36,503 bases of DNA from Arthrobacter sp. SO5 (lineage in GTDB: Bacteria; Actinomycetota; Actinomycetes; Actinomycetales; Micrococcaceae). The notes beneath the pieces were generated by a model, which was not told the origin of the DNA, did no database searches, and worked only from the letters and a program-made list of their open reading frames with translations. The stretch is taken from positions 20,795 through 57,297 of the forward strand of contig NZ_MQTQ01000094.1 in the NCBI RefSeq assembly GCF_020532805.1, given 5' to 3'. Shown in pieces: positions 8,224-16,819 of the stretch. The translations under genes were made by a program, and so were the position numbers. Positions within the stretch are counted from its first letter, which is position 1, and every line of letters begins with the position of its first letter.

Positions 8224-8262
8224 AAAACCGCCCGGACGCACACCAGCGTCCCGGGCGGTTTT
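8224..8262 (+). terminator. Rho-independent terminator after dctA
   Basis: Left arm AAAACCGCCCGGACGC (8224-8239) pairs with GCGTCCCGGGCGGTTTT (8246-8262) across a 6-nt loop, with one bulged base. The descending arm ends in TTTT. It stands 53 bp after the dctA stop. Confidence 0.85.
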
Positions 8263-8446
8263 CCGTTGCAGAATGCCAACCTTCGACTTCTACCAGAAGG
8301 TTGAGGCTCAAATAATGGGCGCTGTCAAGGTCCGCGGAATACCGTGTCGGGCGCTGTAGCCTTGGGAGGAATAAGGTCGGTGCCTGACGCCGGCGGCAGC
8401 AAGATCAAGCACGACAATCACCGTCATCGAAAGTGTGGATAGATAC

Positions 8447-9346
8447 GTGAGCAGCGAACAGGGTTCAGCAACGCTGGAAGGCACCGAACTCGATCTGGAA
8501 GACTCCGTCATGGGCCCCACCGGGCGCCCTCTGCGCGAATTCCCGGAGCCCGCGCCGCTGTCCTCCCACGGCCCCGCGCGGGTCATCGCCATGGTCAACC
8601 AGAAGGGTGGAGTGGGTAAAACCACCTCCACCATCAACCTCGCCGCGGCGCTTGCGGAGTTCGGCCGCCGCGTGCTGGTGGTGGATTTCGATCCCCAGGG
8701 AGCGCTGTCCGCCGGGCTTGGCATCAATCCCCACGAACTGGACCTCACGGTCTACAACGTGCTGATGGACCGCAAGGTGGACATCCGTGACGCCATCCAC
8801 AAGACCGGCGTAGACAACCTGGACCTGCTCCCGGCCAACATCGATCTCTCCGCCGCGGAAGTCCAGCTCGTCAACGAGGTGGCCCGCGAACAGGTGCTGG
8901 ACCGTGCGCTGAAGAAGGTCGAGGACGACTACGACGTCGTCCTGATCGACTGCCAGCCCTCGCTCGGCCTTCTCACGGTCAACGCACTCACCGCCGCCCA
9001 CGGCGTCATCATCCCGCTGATCTGTGAATTCTTCGCGCTGCGCGCCGTCGCACTGCTCGTCGAGACCATCGACAAGGTCCAGGACCGGCTGAACCCGCGC
9101 CTTCAGGTCGACGGTGTGCTTGCCACGATGTACGACTCCCGCACACTGCACAGCCGCGAAGTGATCTCCCGCCTCGTGGAGGCCTTCGGCGACAAAGTCT
9201 TCGAGACAGTCATCAAGCGTTCCATCAAGTTTGCCGACGCCACCGTCGCAGCCGAGCCCATCACCGCCTACGCCGGCAACCACATCGGCGCGGACGCCTA
9301 CCGCAACCTCGCCAAAGAGCTCATTTCGCGCGGCGGCGCGCCCTAG
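8447..9346 (+). CDS. ParA-family ATPase linked to scpAB
   Basis: Predicted 299-residue deviant Walker ATPase. After about 44 residues with no clear domain comes VIAMVNQKGGVGKTT, with the Walker A lysines at 53 and 59, then DFDPQGALSAGLG, the Walker B segment VVLIDCQPSLGLLT and a normal ParA C-terminal half. It lies 8 bp before scpA, the conserved actinobacterial order, and has no parB beside it. It is thus unlikely to be the main chromosome partition ParA and may act with the ScpAB condensin; that is inference. I chose GTG 8447; an in-frame GTG at 8435 is also possible, and neither has a strong ribosome site. Confidence 0.9.
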   Translation: MSSEQGSATLEGTELDLEDSVMGPTGRPLREFPEPAPLSSHGPARVIAMVNQKGGVGKTTSTINLAAALAEFGRRVLVVDFDPQGALSAGLGINPHELDLTVYNVLMDRKVDIRDAIHKTGVDNLDLLPANIDLSAAEVQLVNEVAREQVLDRALKKVEDDYDVVLIDCQPSLGLLTVNALTAAHGVIIPLICEFFALRAVALLVETIDKVQDRLNPRLQVDGVLATMYDSRTLHSREVISRLVEAFGDKVFETVIKRSIKFADATVAAEPITAYAGNHIGADAYRNLAKELISRGGAP

Positions 9347-9354
9347 CCAGGATC

Positions 9355-10209
9355 GTGGCGCAAACAGTCACTCCCACAGCTCAGCCGCAGTTCGCCCCCG
9401 CCGGGAAGAAGCCCGGCTTCGAGGTCCGGCTGGCCAACTTCACCGGGCCCTTCGACGTGCTGCTCGGCCTGATTTCCAAGCACCAGCTGGACATCACCGA
9501 AGTGGCGCTGGCCACCGTCACCGATGAATTCATCAAGTACATCAAGGGACTCCGGAAACTGGGGGAGGAGTGGGCCCTGGACGAGGCCAGCGAATTCCTG
9601 GTCATCGCCGCCACCCTGCTGGACCTGAAGGCGGCCAGGCTGCTGCCCGCCGGCGAGGTCGAAGACGCTGAGGACATCGCACTGCTGGAAGCCCGCGACC
9701 TGCTTTTCGCCCGGTTGCTGCAGTACAGGGCCTTCAAGCACGTTGCGGGCCTGATGGGCTCCACCCTGGAACGCGAGGCCTGCCGGTATCCGAGGCAGGT
9801 CGCGCTGGAGCTCCACTTCGCGGCGCTGCTCCCGGAACTTCTCTGGCGGCATACCCCACAGCAGTTCGCCGCGCTGGCCGAGGCGGCACTCAAGCCCAAG
9901 GAAGCTGCCCCCACGGAGGTGGGCCTGGCGCACCTTCACGGCACGCCGGTCAGCGTCAGGGAACAGGCCGAACTGCTGGGCCACCGGCTGCGGCTCGGCC
10001 ACCCGCTGACCTTCCGTGCCCTGACCGCCGACGCCGAATCGACCCTCGTGGTGGTGGCGCGGTTCCTGGCGCTGCTGGAAATGTTCCGGGACAAGGCGGT
10101 GGCCTTCGACCAATTGCTCCCGCTGGGGGACCTCACGGTCCGGTGGACCGCCCACGGCGAAGCCTGGCGCAGCGGGGACATGACTGAAGAACATGAGGAG
10201 CAGGCATGA
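9355..10209 (+). CDS. scpA: Segregation and condensation protein A
   Basis: Predicted 284-residue kleisin subunit of the SMC-ScpA-ScpB complex that compacts and segregates the chromosome. The N-terminal signature FEVRLANFTGPFDVLLGLISKHQLDITEV is present in full (the listed run starts near residue 22), followed by ASEFLVIAATLLDLKAARLLP. The C-terminal winged helix has ESTLVVVARFLALLEMFRDKAVAFDQ. The GTG start lies 8 bp after parA and the stop overlaps scpB by 4 nt (ATGA), so the pair is coupled for stoichiometric synthesis. Confidence 0.95.
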   Translation: MAQTVTPTAQPQFAPAGKKPGFEVRLANFTGPFDVLLGLISKHQLDITEVALATVTDEFIKYIKGLRKLGEEWALDEASEFLVIAATLLDLKAARLLPAGEVEDAEDIALLEARDLLFARLLQYRAFKHVAGLMGSTLEREACRYPRQVALELHFAALLPELLWRHTPQQFAALAEAALKPKEAAPTEVGLAHLHGTPVSVREQAELLGHRLRLGHPLTFRALTADAESTLVVVARFLALLEMFRDKAVAFDQLLPLGDLTVRWTAHGEAWRSGDMTEEHEEQA

Positions 10210-10910
10210 GCGAGACCCAGCCTGGGCCGGACGCCTGGACCGGCCCCGACACCCCGTCCAATACAGGGAGCCTTCCCGGCGGGGGCAAGTTTCCCGGGAG
10301 CGCCCGGGCGGCCCTCGAGGCGGTGCTGATGGTGATCGACCAGCCGGCCACGGCGACCGAGCTCGCCTCCGGGCTGAATCTGACCGTCGACGTCGTCGAG
10401 CGACTGCTGGCGGAACTGCAACGCGAGTATGACGGTTATACTATTAATGCCCCGGTTGTGGACGTTGCCAGTTCTGCTATAGAAACTGACGGCTTCGGCG
10501 CCACCCCCCGGGGCTTTGAATTGCGGAATATCGCCGGAGGCTGGCGGATCTACTCCCGCGCTGAATTCGCCGATATTGTCGGGGGATTCGTGCTTGAGGG
10601 ACAGACAGCCAGGCTGACGCAGGCGGCGCTCGAAACGCTCGCCGTCATCGCTTACCGCCAGCCCGTCTCAAGGGCGCGGGTCTCGGCAATTCGAGGAGTT
10701 AATGTTGACTCTGTCGTGCGGACGCTGACGCAGCGCGGGCTGATCGAGGATTCGGGAACAGATCCCGAGTCCGGGGCCATCCTGTACCGCACGACGTCGT
10801 ATTTCCTGGAGCGGATGGGAATCGGCTCGGTGGCTGAAATGCCGCAGCTTTCGCCCCATCTTCCGGGGCTTGAAGGCATCGAAGAGTTTTACGACGCAGA
10901 AAGAATGTAG
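10206..10910 (+). CDS. scpB: Segregation and condensation protein B
   Basis: Predicted 234-residue partner of ScpA. Two winged-helix domains are visible: one around LEAVLMVIDQPATATELASGL and one with TQAALETLAVIAYRQP, SRARVSAIRGVNVDSVVRTL and QRGLIEDSG. The family signature TLAVIAYRQPV is intact. Between EYDGY and FELRNIAGGWRIYSR sits an extra stretch of about 25 residues whose DNA (about 10432-10495) is AT-rich and uses codons rare here (ATA, ATT, AAT, TCT, ACT). The frame is unbroken, so the protein should work. The gene overlaps scpA by 4 nt. Confidence 0.95.
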   Translation: MSETQPGPDAWTGPDTPSNTGSLPGGGKFPGSARAALEAVLMVIDQPATATELASGLNLTVDVVERLLAELQREYDGYTINAPVVDVASSAIETDGFGATPRGFELRNIAGGWRIYSRAEFADIVGGFVLEGQTARLTQAALETLAVIAYRQPVSRARVSAIRGVNVDSVVRTLTQRGLIEDSGTDPESGAILYRTTSYFLERMGIGSVAEMPQLSPHLPGLEGIEEFYDAERM

Positions 10911-11022
10911 GCAGGAACATACTGCCTGCGCAGAAGTATCCACGAGGGCAGAACCATTTTGCCCCAGCTGGCGGGTGCTGTCGGGAGACAGCGGCCGTCG
11001 GCCACAACACGAAGGACGGGTC

Positions 11023-12363
11023 ATGACACAGGCGGGACGCCAGGGTTCACCACGTAACAGTTCGGGGCGTAACAGCACTGGCAACAACGGTGCTGGCAAC
11101 AAGAGTGCTGGCAACAACGGTGCCGGAAACAACAGTGCCGGACAAAATTCAGCGCCAGGCTCAGGCCGCGGCGCGCAGGGCGGCTCCGGCCGCAGCGGCG
11201 GAGCCGACTACAAGGGCGGCGCCGGCCGCGGTTTCCAGGGTGGCGCAAGCCGCGGCGGCGGAGCCGGCTATAAGGGCGGCGGAGACCGCACCTTCAAACA
11301 CCCCAAACCCCGCGAAGAGGCCTTCATCGATCCGGACCTCCAGGGTCCCGACGGCGGCGCGGCGTCGGCAGGCCGGCCGGCTTCCGGCGAGTGGAAGTCC
11401 AAAGCACCCTCCGGTAAGGAGGCTGCCCGCAAGGCCGCCGCCCGCAAGCCCGGCTTCGGCAAGGTCCCCGGCACTCCCGGCGCCCTCAAGCCCAAACCGC
11501 GCACCGGAGCCGCCAAGTCCGCGGGCCCCCGCGCCTTCGGCAGCGAACGCTTCGGCCAGAACCTGGGCCCCGTGCGCAAGCCGGCCCGCAAGCGCGGTCC
11601 GCGCGCCGACGTGCCCCAGTCTGAACTGCACGACCAGGACGGCATCCGCCTGCAGAAGGTCATGGCCTCGGCCGGCGTCGCCTCACGGCGCGTCTGCGAA
11701 GAGATGATCGCCGAAGGCCGCGTCGAGGTCGATGGCCAGGTTGTCACCGAGCTCGGCGTCCGCGTCGATCCGAAGACCGCCGTGATCCACGTGGACGGTC
11801 TCCGCATCCAGCTCGACGAGAACATGGTCTACATGGTTTTCAACAAGCCCAAGGGCGTTGTTTCCACCATGGAAGACCCGGACGGCCGTCCCTGCATCAG
11901 CGACTTCGTCCGCAACAGCCACGGCGAACGACTCTTCCACGTGGGCCGGCTCGACGTCGCCACGGAGGGCCTGCTGCTGCTCACGAACGACGGCGAACTC
12001 GCCAACCGCCTGACCCATCCCTCCTACGAAGTCCCCAAGACCTACCTCGTGCAGGTCCGCGGGCCGTTCCCGCAGGGCATCGGCGCGGAGCTCAAGGCGG
12101 GCGTGGAACTCGAAGACGGCATTGCCTCGGTCGATTCCTTCAAGCTCGTTGACTCCACTCCGGGCCACGTCCTCATCGAGGTCGTGCTGCACTCGGGCAA
12201 GAACAGGATCGTCCGGCGTCTCTTCGACGCCGTTGGCTTCCCGGTGCTGCGCCTGGTCCGGGTCAAGGTCGGCCCCATCGGCCTGGGCGACCAGCGCCAG
12301 GGCAGCATCCGCAACCTCGGCAAGCAGGAAGTCGGCCACCTGCTGGCATCCGTAGGGCTGTAG
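11023..12363 (+). CDS. RsuA/RluB-family 23S/16S rRNA pseudouridine synthase with long low-complexity N-terminus
   Basis: Predicted 446 residues. The catalytic part is standard: an S4 RNA-binding domain from about 208 (IRLQKVMASAGVASRRVCEEM) and the synthase domain with FNKPKGVVSTMEDP, the active-site motif GRLDVATEGLLLLTNDG (catalytic Asp311) and SGKNRIVRRLFDAVGFPV. The first 200 or so residues are unusual: pentapeptide repeats, then glycine/arginine/lysine-rich sequence, probably disordered and able to bind RNA. ATG 11023 has AAGGA 6 nt upstream; extension to 10870 would overlap scpB and lacks support. The gene sits between scpB and tyrA. RluB (23S rRNA) is the closest type by general resemblance, but the modified site cannot be read from sequence. 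Confidence 0.9.
   Translation: MTQAGRQGSPRNSSGRNSTGNNGAGNKSAGNNGAGNNSAGQNSAPGSGRGAQGGSGRSGGADYKGGAGRGFQGGASRGGGAGYKGGGDRTFKHPKPREEAFIDPDLQGPDGGAASAGRPASGEWKSKAPSGKEAARKAAARKPGFGKVPGTPGALKPKPRTGAAKSAGPRAFGSERFGQNLGPVRKPARKRGPRADVPQSELHDQDGIRLQKVMASAGVASRRVCEEMIAEGRVEVDGQVVTELGVRVDPKTAVIHVDGLRIQLDENMVYMVFNKPKGVVSTMEDPDGRPCISDFVRNSHGERLFHVGRLDVATEGLLLLTNDGELANRLTHPSYEVPKTYLVQVRGPFPQGIGAELKAGVELEDGIASVDSFKLVDSTPGHVLIEVVLHSGKNRIVRRLFDAVGFPVLRLVRVKVGPIGLGDQRQGSIRNLGKQEVGHLLASVGL
11050..11154 (+). repeat. 15-bp in-frame tandem repeat in the pseudouridine synthase gene
   Basis: Seven consecutive 15-bp units each encode a pentapeptide: PRNSS, GRNST, GNNGA, GNKSA, GNNGA, GNNSA, GQNSA. Units 3-6 (11080-11139) are near-identical (consensus GGCAACAACGGTGCT). 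The array is a likely site of slippage and strain variation; losing or gaining a unit keeps the frame. Confidence 0.85.
11190..11280 (+). repeat. 60-bp-offset direct repeat encoding Gly-rich basic motifs
   Basis: The segment at about 11190-11220 (encoding SGGADYKGG) recurs at about 11250-11280 (encoding GGGAGYKGG) with few differences. Between them is GRGFQGG. This indicates internal duplication of a roughly 20-residue glycine-rich basic unit, similar in composition to RGG-type RNA-binding segments. Confidence 0.65.
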
Positions 12364-12366
12364 GGC

Positions 12367-13476
12367 ATGTCCGCCTTTCGCACCCACGGCCGCGGGCACC
12401 TGGCCGGTCCGGTGGTGGTCGTGGGCACCGGTCTCCTGGGTACCAGCATCGGGCTGGGGCTCCGGGGCCGCGGAGTGGCAGTGTTCCTCTCCGATCCCTC
12501 GCCCACCAACCAGGCCGTCGCCGTCGACATCGGCGCAGGCCTGCCGTTGGCGCGCCTTGACGGGGAACAGCCCGAGCTCGTCATCGTCGCCGCGCCGCCG
12601 GATGTCACGGCCGATGTGGTGGAGCGTGCACTCGGGGACTACCCGCAGGCCGTTGTTGTGGACATCGCCAGTGTCAAGGCCGGCATCCAGGCCGAGCTGC
12701 GTTCCCGCGGCGCCGACCTCACCCGCTACGTGGGCACCCACCCCATGGCGGGCCGGGAAAAGTCGGGTCCGGTCGCTGCCCGCGGGGAGCTTTTCACCTC
12801 CATGCCGTGGGTGCTGTGCCCGTCCGAGGAGACCTCGCCGGAGTCCCTCCAGGCAGCACGGGCGCTGGCGAGCGACCTTGGTGCCGTCGTGTCCGAATTC
12901 GGCGCCGAGGAACACGACGAGGCCGTGGCGCTCGTCTCCCACGTACCCCAGGTTGTGTCCTCGCTCGTGGCCAGCCGGCTGCAGGGCACGCCGCTGCATG
13001 CCCTGTCCCTGGCCGGCAACGGGCTGCGGGACCTGACCCGCATCGCGGCCAGTGATCCGACCCTGTGGGTGCAGATCCTGGGCGCGAACGCGGGCAAGGT
13101 GGTCGATGTACTGTACGGGGTCCGCGAGGACCTCAACCGGGTGATCGGTACGCTGGAGAACCCGACGGCCCCCGGCGCACGGCTGGACCTCGCCCAGCTG
13201 ATCAGCGAAGGAAACGCCGGCCAGTCCCGTATCCCGGGCAAGCACGGCGGACCGCCGCAGGCCTACTCCTGGCTGACGGTCCTGGTGGATGACACACCGG
13301 GTCAGATCGCCAGGCTCCTCACGGAGATCGGCGAGATCGGCGTCAACCTCGAGGACCTGCGCCTGGACCACTCCTCGGGACAGAATGTGGGCATGGTGGA
13401 GATCTCCGTGCTGCCCAACAAACACGACCTGCTTATCGAAGCCCTCAACGACCGCGGATGGCGGGTACTCCAGTAA
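12367..13476 (+). CDS. tyrA: Prephenate dehydrogenase
   Basis: Predicted 369-residue enzyme of tyrosine biosynthesis that converts prephenate to 4-hydroxyphenylpyruvate with NAD(P). The Rossmann motif is VVVGTGLLGTSIGLGLRG (glycines at 20, 22, 25). The catalytic region has VGTHPMAGREKSGP and DPTLWVQI. The C-terminal 70 residues (from SWLTVLVDDTPGQIARLL) form an ACT domain, consistent with feedback control by tyrosine. It starts 3 bp after the pseudouridine synthase stop and its stop shares a base with the cmk start. The window also holds the first enzyme of the shikimate pathway (aroG, 32034), but in a separate cluster. Confidence 0.95.
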   Translation: MSAFRTHGRGHLAGPVVVVGTGLLGTSIGLGLRGRGVAVFLSDPSPTNQAVAVDIGAGLPLARLDGEQPELVIVAAPPDVTADVVERALGDYPQAVVVDIASVKAGIQAELRSRGADLTRYVGTHPMAGREKSGPVAARGELFTSMPWVLCPSEETSPESLQAARALASDLGAVVSEFGAEEHDEAVALVSHVPQVVSSLVASRLQGTPLHALSLAGNGLRDLTRIAASDPTLWVQILGANAGKVVDVLYGVREDLNRVIGTLENPTAPGARLDLAQLISEGNAGQSRIPGKHGGPPQAYSWLTVLVDDTPGQIARLLTEIGEIGVNLEDLRLDHSSGQNVGMVEISVLPNKHDLLIEALNDRGWRVLQ

Positions 13477-14204
13477 TGACCCAGGAACTTATCTCTTCCG
13501 TCGACGTCGTCCGCCCCGGCAAAAGCCTGGTGGTGGCCATCGACGGACCCTCCGGCTCCGGCAAGTCCAGCGTCAGCAAGGAAGTGGCCCGCCGGCTCAA
13601 GCTGGCGTACCTGGACACCGGCGCGATGTACCGCGCCCTGACCTGGTTCTGCCTGGCTAGCGGCACCGACCTCGAGGACGGGGCCGCCGTCGAGGCCGCG
13701 GCCGAAAACCTGCCGCTGGAGATCAGTACGAGCCCGCTGGAAGAATACGTCCGCGTCGGCGGAACAGACGTCACGCTTGCCATCCGCGAGCCGGTGATTT
13801 CCGCTGCCGTCAGCGCCGTCGCCACCACCCTTGGTGCCCGCATCGAACTGATTCGCCGCCAGCGCGAGCTGATCGAAAAGCACCACCGCCGCATGGTGGT
13901 CGAGGGCCGGGACATCACCACCGTCGTCGCGCCCCACGCCGAAGTGCGGATGCTGCTCACCGCCAGCGAAGAGGCCCGCCTGCGCCGCCGCGGCATCCAG
14001 CTCGGCGGCACCCAGAACGCGGAGCAGCTGGCGGCGCAGGTGACCCAGCGCGATGCGAAGGATTCCACAGTCGTGAACTTCACGCGGGCCGCCGACGGTG
14101 TGGTGACGCTGGATTCCTCGGAGCTGGACTTCGCGGAAACTGTTGATGCCGCTCTGAACATCGTCACCGGCGTCACCGGCCACAAGGTCACCGCCCGTGA
14201 CTGA
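13476..14204 (+). CDS. cmk: Cytidylate kinase
   Basis: Predicted 242-residue nucleoside monophosphate kinase phosphorylating CMP and dCMP. The P-loop is VVAIDGPSGSGKSSVSKEVA, followed by YLDTGAMYRALTW, VEGRDITTVVAPHAEVRMLLTAS (the family GRDIGT region) and RQRELIEKH. ATG 13476 overlaps the tyrA stop as TAATG, which favours re-initiation; an in-frame ATG at 13458 would add six residues. It is followed, with an 8-nt overlap, by an acyltransferase gene and then der, a common actinobacterial order. Confidence 0.95.
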   Translation: MTQELISSVDVVRPGKSLVVAIDGPSGSGKSSVSKEVARRLKLAYLDTGAMYRALTWFCLASGTDLEDGAAVEAAAENLPLEISTSPLEEYVRVGGTDVTLAIREPVISAAVSAVATTLGARIELIRRQRELIEKHHRRMVVEGRDITTVVAPHAEVRMLLTASEEARLRRRGIQLGGTQNAEQLAAQVTQRDAKDSTVVNFTRAADGVVTLDSSELDFAETVDAALNIVTGVTGHKVTARD

Positions 14205-14958
14205 CGCGGCGCCGCAGGCGCGGACCCGGCCGGACACGGTGCTGCCGGGGCGGTGGACCACCGTCTGGAGCCGTCCGGTCGGCTGGCTCCTGGACCACGT
14301 CCTCTACCGGACCTCGGTCACGGGACGGTCCAACGTGCCGGCGTCGGGTCCGGTGATCTTCGCCGGAAACCATATTTCCTTCCTGGACGGACCCGTGATG
14401 TTCGGAGCCTCGCCCCGTGCCATGCACATCCTCGTCAAGCAGGAAATGTTCGCCGGCCTCCTGGGCCGGGTGCTGCAGGCCTCGGGCCAGCTGCCGGTGG
14501 ACCGTGCGGGCGACCGTGCGGCCCTGCAGCGGGCCAAACGCATGCTCGACGACGGACGGTGCGTCGGCATTCTCCCCGAGGGAACGCGGGGGAGCGGCGA
14601 GGCGTCCGCAATCAACAACGGCGTGGCCTGGCTGGCGCTGAACTCGCGGGCCACGGTGGTCCCCGTAGCCATCCTTGGGACCCGGACGGGCGCCGAAGAC
14701 GTGGACAGCGTTCCACGGTTGCGCCGGCGGCTGCACGTCAGCTTCGGTGGGGCCCTCAATGTCAGCCGCAGGCCCGGCGAGACCGGGCGTGTTTCAATGG
14801 ACAGGGCGGGAACCGAGATCCGCGCCGCGCTGGCCCGCCATGTCCAGGATTCGATCCTAAGAACCGGGCAGCCCTTGCCCAACGCGGATTCCCCGCAAGA
14901 ACGTCATGAAGCAGTAGCCGGGACGCCGGCAGATCACCCCATAAGGAAAGTGCAATGA
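14197..14958 (+). CDS. 1-acyl-sn-glycerol-3-phosphate acyltransferase (PlsC-like)
   Basis: Predicted 253-residue acyltransferase of phospholipid synthesis, probably membrane-associated. The HX4D catalytic motif is NHISFLDGP, followed by a substrate-binding PVDRAGDR and the [10 protein letters not shown] box. [10 protein letters not shown] is the family's fourth block. The GTG start overlaps cmk by 8 nt and the stop overlaps der by 4 nt. It is one of two PlsC-type genes in the window (the other at 31215). The two differ in all variable regions, so they are not a recent duplication. Confidence 0.9.
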   Translation: MTDAAPQARTRPDTVLPGRWTTVWSRPVGWLLDHVLYRTSVTGRSNVPASGPVIFAGNHISFLDGPVMFGASPRAMHILVKQEMFAGLLGRVLQASGQLPVDRAGDRAALQRAKRMLDDGRCVGILPEGTRGSGEASAINNGVAWLALNSRATVVPVAILGTRTGAEDVDSVPRLRRRLHVSFGGALNVSRRPGETGRVSMDRAGTEIRAALARHVQDSILRTGQPLPNADSPQERHEAVAGTPADHPIRKVQ

Positions 14959-16505
14959 GCGATACGACTCAAACCTCCGGCAACTTTAGCGCCGGCGAAG
15001 ACGAATACACGCCCACCGGCACGGACCAGGTGGCCGAGCACCTTGCCGCCCTGGACGATGAGGAAGCAGAGGTCCGCGCGGCCTCCCTCCGGGCCGGCCT
15101 GGACGACTACGAGCTCGATGAGGAAGACGCCGCCCTCCTGAGCGGCGAGTACGACGACGAGGACTTCGACGGTCCCGTCAAGCTTGACCCGGTCCTGGCC
15201 ATCATCGGCCGGCCCAACGTGGGCAAGTCCACCCTGGTGAACAGGATCCTCGGCCGCCGCGAGGCCGTCGTGGAAGACACCCCCGGCGTCACACGCGACC
15301 GTGTGATGTACTCGGCCACCTGGAACGGCCAGAACTTCACGGTCGTGGACACCGGCGGCTGGGAGCACGATGCCCGCGGCATCCACGCCCGCGTCGCCGA
15401 ACAGGCCGAAATGGCCGTGGAACTCGCCGACGCCGTGCTGTTCGTCGTCGACTCGGCCGTCGGCGCCACCGCCACCGACGAAGCCGTTGTGAAGATGCTC
15501 CGCAAGTCCAAGAAGCCGGTCATCATGGTCGCCAACAAGGTCGATGACTTCGCGCAGGAAGCCGACTCCGCAACGCTCTGGGGCCTCGGCTTCGGCGAGC
15601 CGTACCCGGTCTCGGCCCTGCACGGCCGGGGCGTCGCGGACCTCCTGGACCACGTGATCGACACTCTTCCCGAGTTCTCGACGATCGAAGGCCTGGAGCG
15701 CTCCGGCGGTCCGCGCCGCATCGCCCTGATCGGGCGGCCGAACGTGGGCAAGTCCTCGCTGCTGAACAAGCTGGCCGGTTCCGAGCGCGTGGTGGTGGAC
15801 AACACCGCCGGTACCACGCGGGACCCGGTCGATGAGTTCATCGAACTCGGCGACCGCACCTGGCGCTTCGTCGATACCGCCGGGATCCGCCGCCGCCAGC
15901 ACATGGCACAGGGCGCCGACTTCTACGCCTCGCTGCGAACGCAGAGCGCCCTGGAAAAGGCGGAGGTCGCCGTCGTGCTCCTCGCGGTGGACGAAGTGCT
16001 CAGCGAGCAGGATGTCCGCATCCTGCAGCTGGCCATCGAATCCGGCCGTGCGCTGGTTCTCGCGTTCAACAAATGGGACCTGCTGGATGACGAACGCCGC
16101 ACTTACCTGGAACGCGAAATCGAGCAGGACCTGGCCCACGTGGCGTGGGCGCCGCGGGTGAACATTTCGGCGCTGACCGGGTGGCACAAGGACAGGCTCG
16201 TCCCTGCCCTGGACACGGCCCTGGAAAGCTGGGACAAGCGGATTCCGACCGGCCGGCTTAACGCCTTCCTGGGCGAGCTCGTCGCGGCACATCCCCACCC
16301 TGTCCGCGGCGGAAAGCAGCCCCGCATCCTCTTCGGCACCCAGGCCTCCAGCCGCCCGCCGAAGTTCGTGCTGTTCACCACGGGGTTCCTGGACCCGGGC
16401 TACCGCCGCTTCATCACCCGCCGGCTCCGCGAAACCTTCGGGTTCGAGGGCACGCCGATCGAGGTCAACATGCGTGTGCGGGAAAAGCGCGGCAAGAAGC
16501 GCTAA
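14955..16505 (+). CDS. der: Ribosome-associated GTPase Der (EngA)
   Basis: Predicted 516-residue essential GTPase for 50S subunit maturation. It has two tandem GTPase domains: G1 motifs GRPNVGKST at 85-93 and GRPNVGKSS at 260-268, with DTGGW and DTAGIRR as G3, NKVD and NKWD as G4. A KH-like C-terminal domain follows, ending in a basic tail (REKRGKKR). The first 75 or so residues are a strongly acidic extension, common in actinobacterial Der and absent from E. coli Der. The ATG overlaps the acyltransferase stop by 4 nt. It is the last gene of the operon-like run that starts with parA. Confidence 0.97.
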   Translation: MSDTTQTSGNFSAGEDEYTPTGTDQVAEHLAALDDEEAEVRAASLRAGLDDYELDEEDAALLSGEYDDEDFDGPVKLDPVLAIIGRPNVGKSTLVNRILGRREAVVEDTPGVTRDRVMYSATWNGQNFTVVDTGGWEHDARGIHARVAEQAEMAVELADAVLFVVDSAVGATATDEAVVKMLRKSKKPVIMVANKVDDFAQEADSATLWGLGFGEPYPVSALHGRGVADLLDHVIDTLPEFSTIEGLERSGGPRRIALIGRPNVGKSSLLNKLAGSERVVVDNTAGTTRDPVDEFIELGDRTWRFVDTAGIRRRQHMAQGADFYASLRTQSALEKAEVAVVLLAVDEVLSEQDVRILQLAIESGRALVLAFNKWDLLDDERRTYLEREIEQDLAHVAWAPRVNISALTGWHKDRLVPALDTALESWDKRIPTGRLNAFLGELVAAHPHPVRGGKQPRILFGTQASSRPPKFVLFTTGFLDPGYRRFITRRLRETFGFEGTPIEVNMRVREKRGKKR

Positions 16506-16674
16506 TTCCGGGCGCGTCCGCCGAGGGAAAAAAGGTTTCCGTGACCGGCTGAAAGTGTCACGGGCACCCTCCGGAATCGTGTAAGCTTTTGGAGGTGGTT
16601 CGGCCGGACTGCTCAGATGAAACTCCTTGGATACACAAGTGAGCGGCATCGGGAGCGGAGAACGGCGGAACCAG

Positions 16675-16751
<77 letters not shown>

Positions 16752-16761
16752 ACAGAAAGTA

Positions 16762-16797
16762 CCCCGTCACCGCCTGACAAGGCGGCGGCGGGGTTTT
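16762..16797 (+). terminator. Terminator after tRNA-Pro
   Basis: CCCCGTCACCGCC (16762-16774) pairs with GGCGGCGGCGGGG (16781-16793), with one G-T pair and one mismatch, and is followed by TTTT. It begins 10 bp after the tRNA and may also shield the convergent glycosylase gene. Confidence 0.8.
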
Positions 16798-16819
16798 CTG
16801 TTCCCCGGACCCGGCGCGG

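Noticed and set aside
8278..8302. AACCTTC/GAAGGTT hairpin after the dctA terminator
   Set aside because: It has only a 7-bp stem with an 11-nt loop and no T-tract, and a strong terminator already precedes it.
10691..10727. Internal Shine-Dalgarno-like GAGGAG with an ATG inside scpB
   Set aside because: The ATG opens a frame of only eight codons, out of phase with scpB.
10870..11022. N-terminal extension of the pseudouridine synthase frame
   Set aside because: It overlaps the scpB end, is Cys- and Ser-rich without features, and a good ribosome site stands before ATG 11023.
11050..11154. Tandem 15-bp repeats as a possible CRISPR-like array
   Set aside because: The units are contiguous without spacers and encode in-frame pentapeptides.
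16539..16563. CCGTGAC/GTCACGG hairpin after der as a terminator
   Set aside because: It has a 7-bp stem, an 11-nt loop and no following T run; too weak to call.
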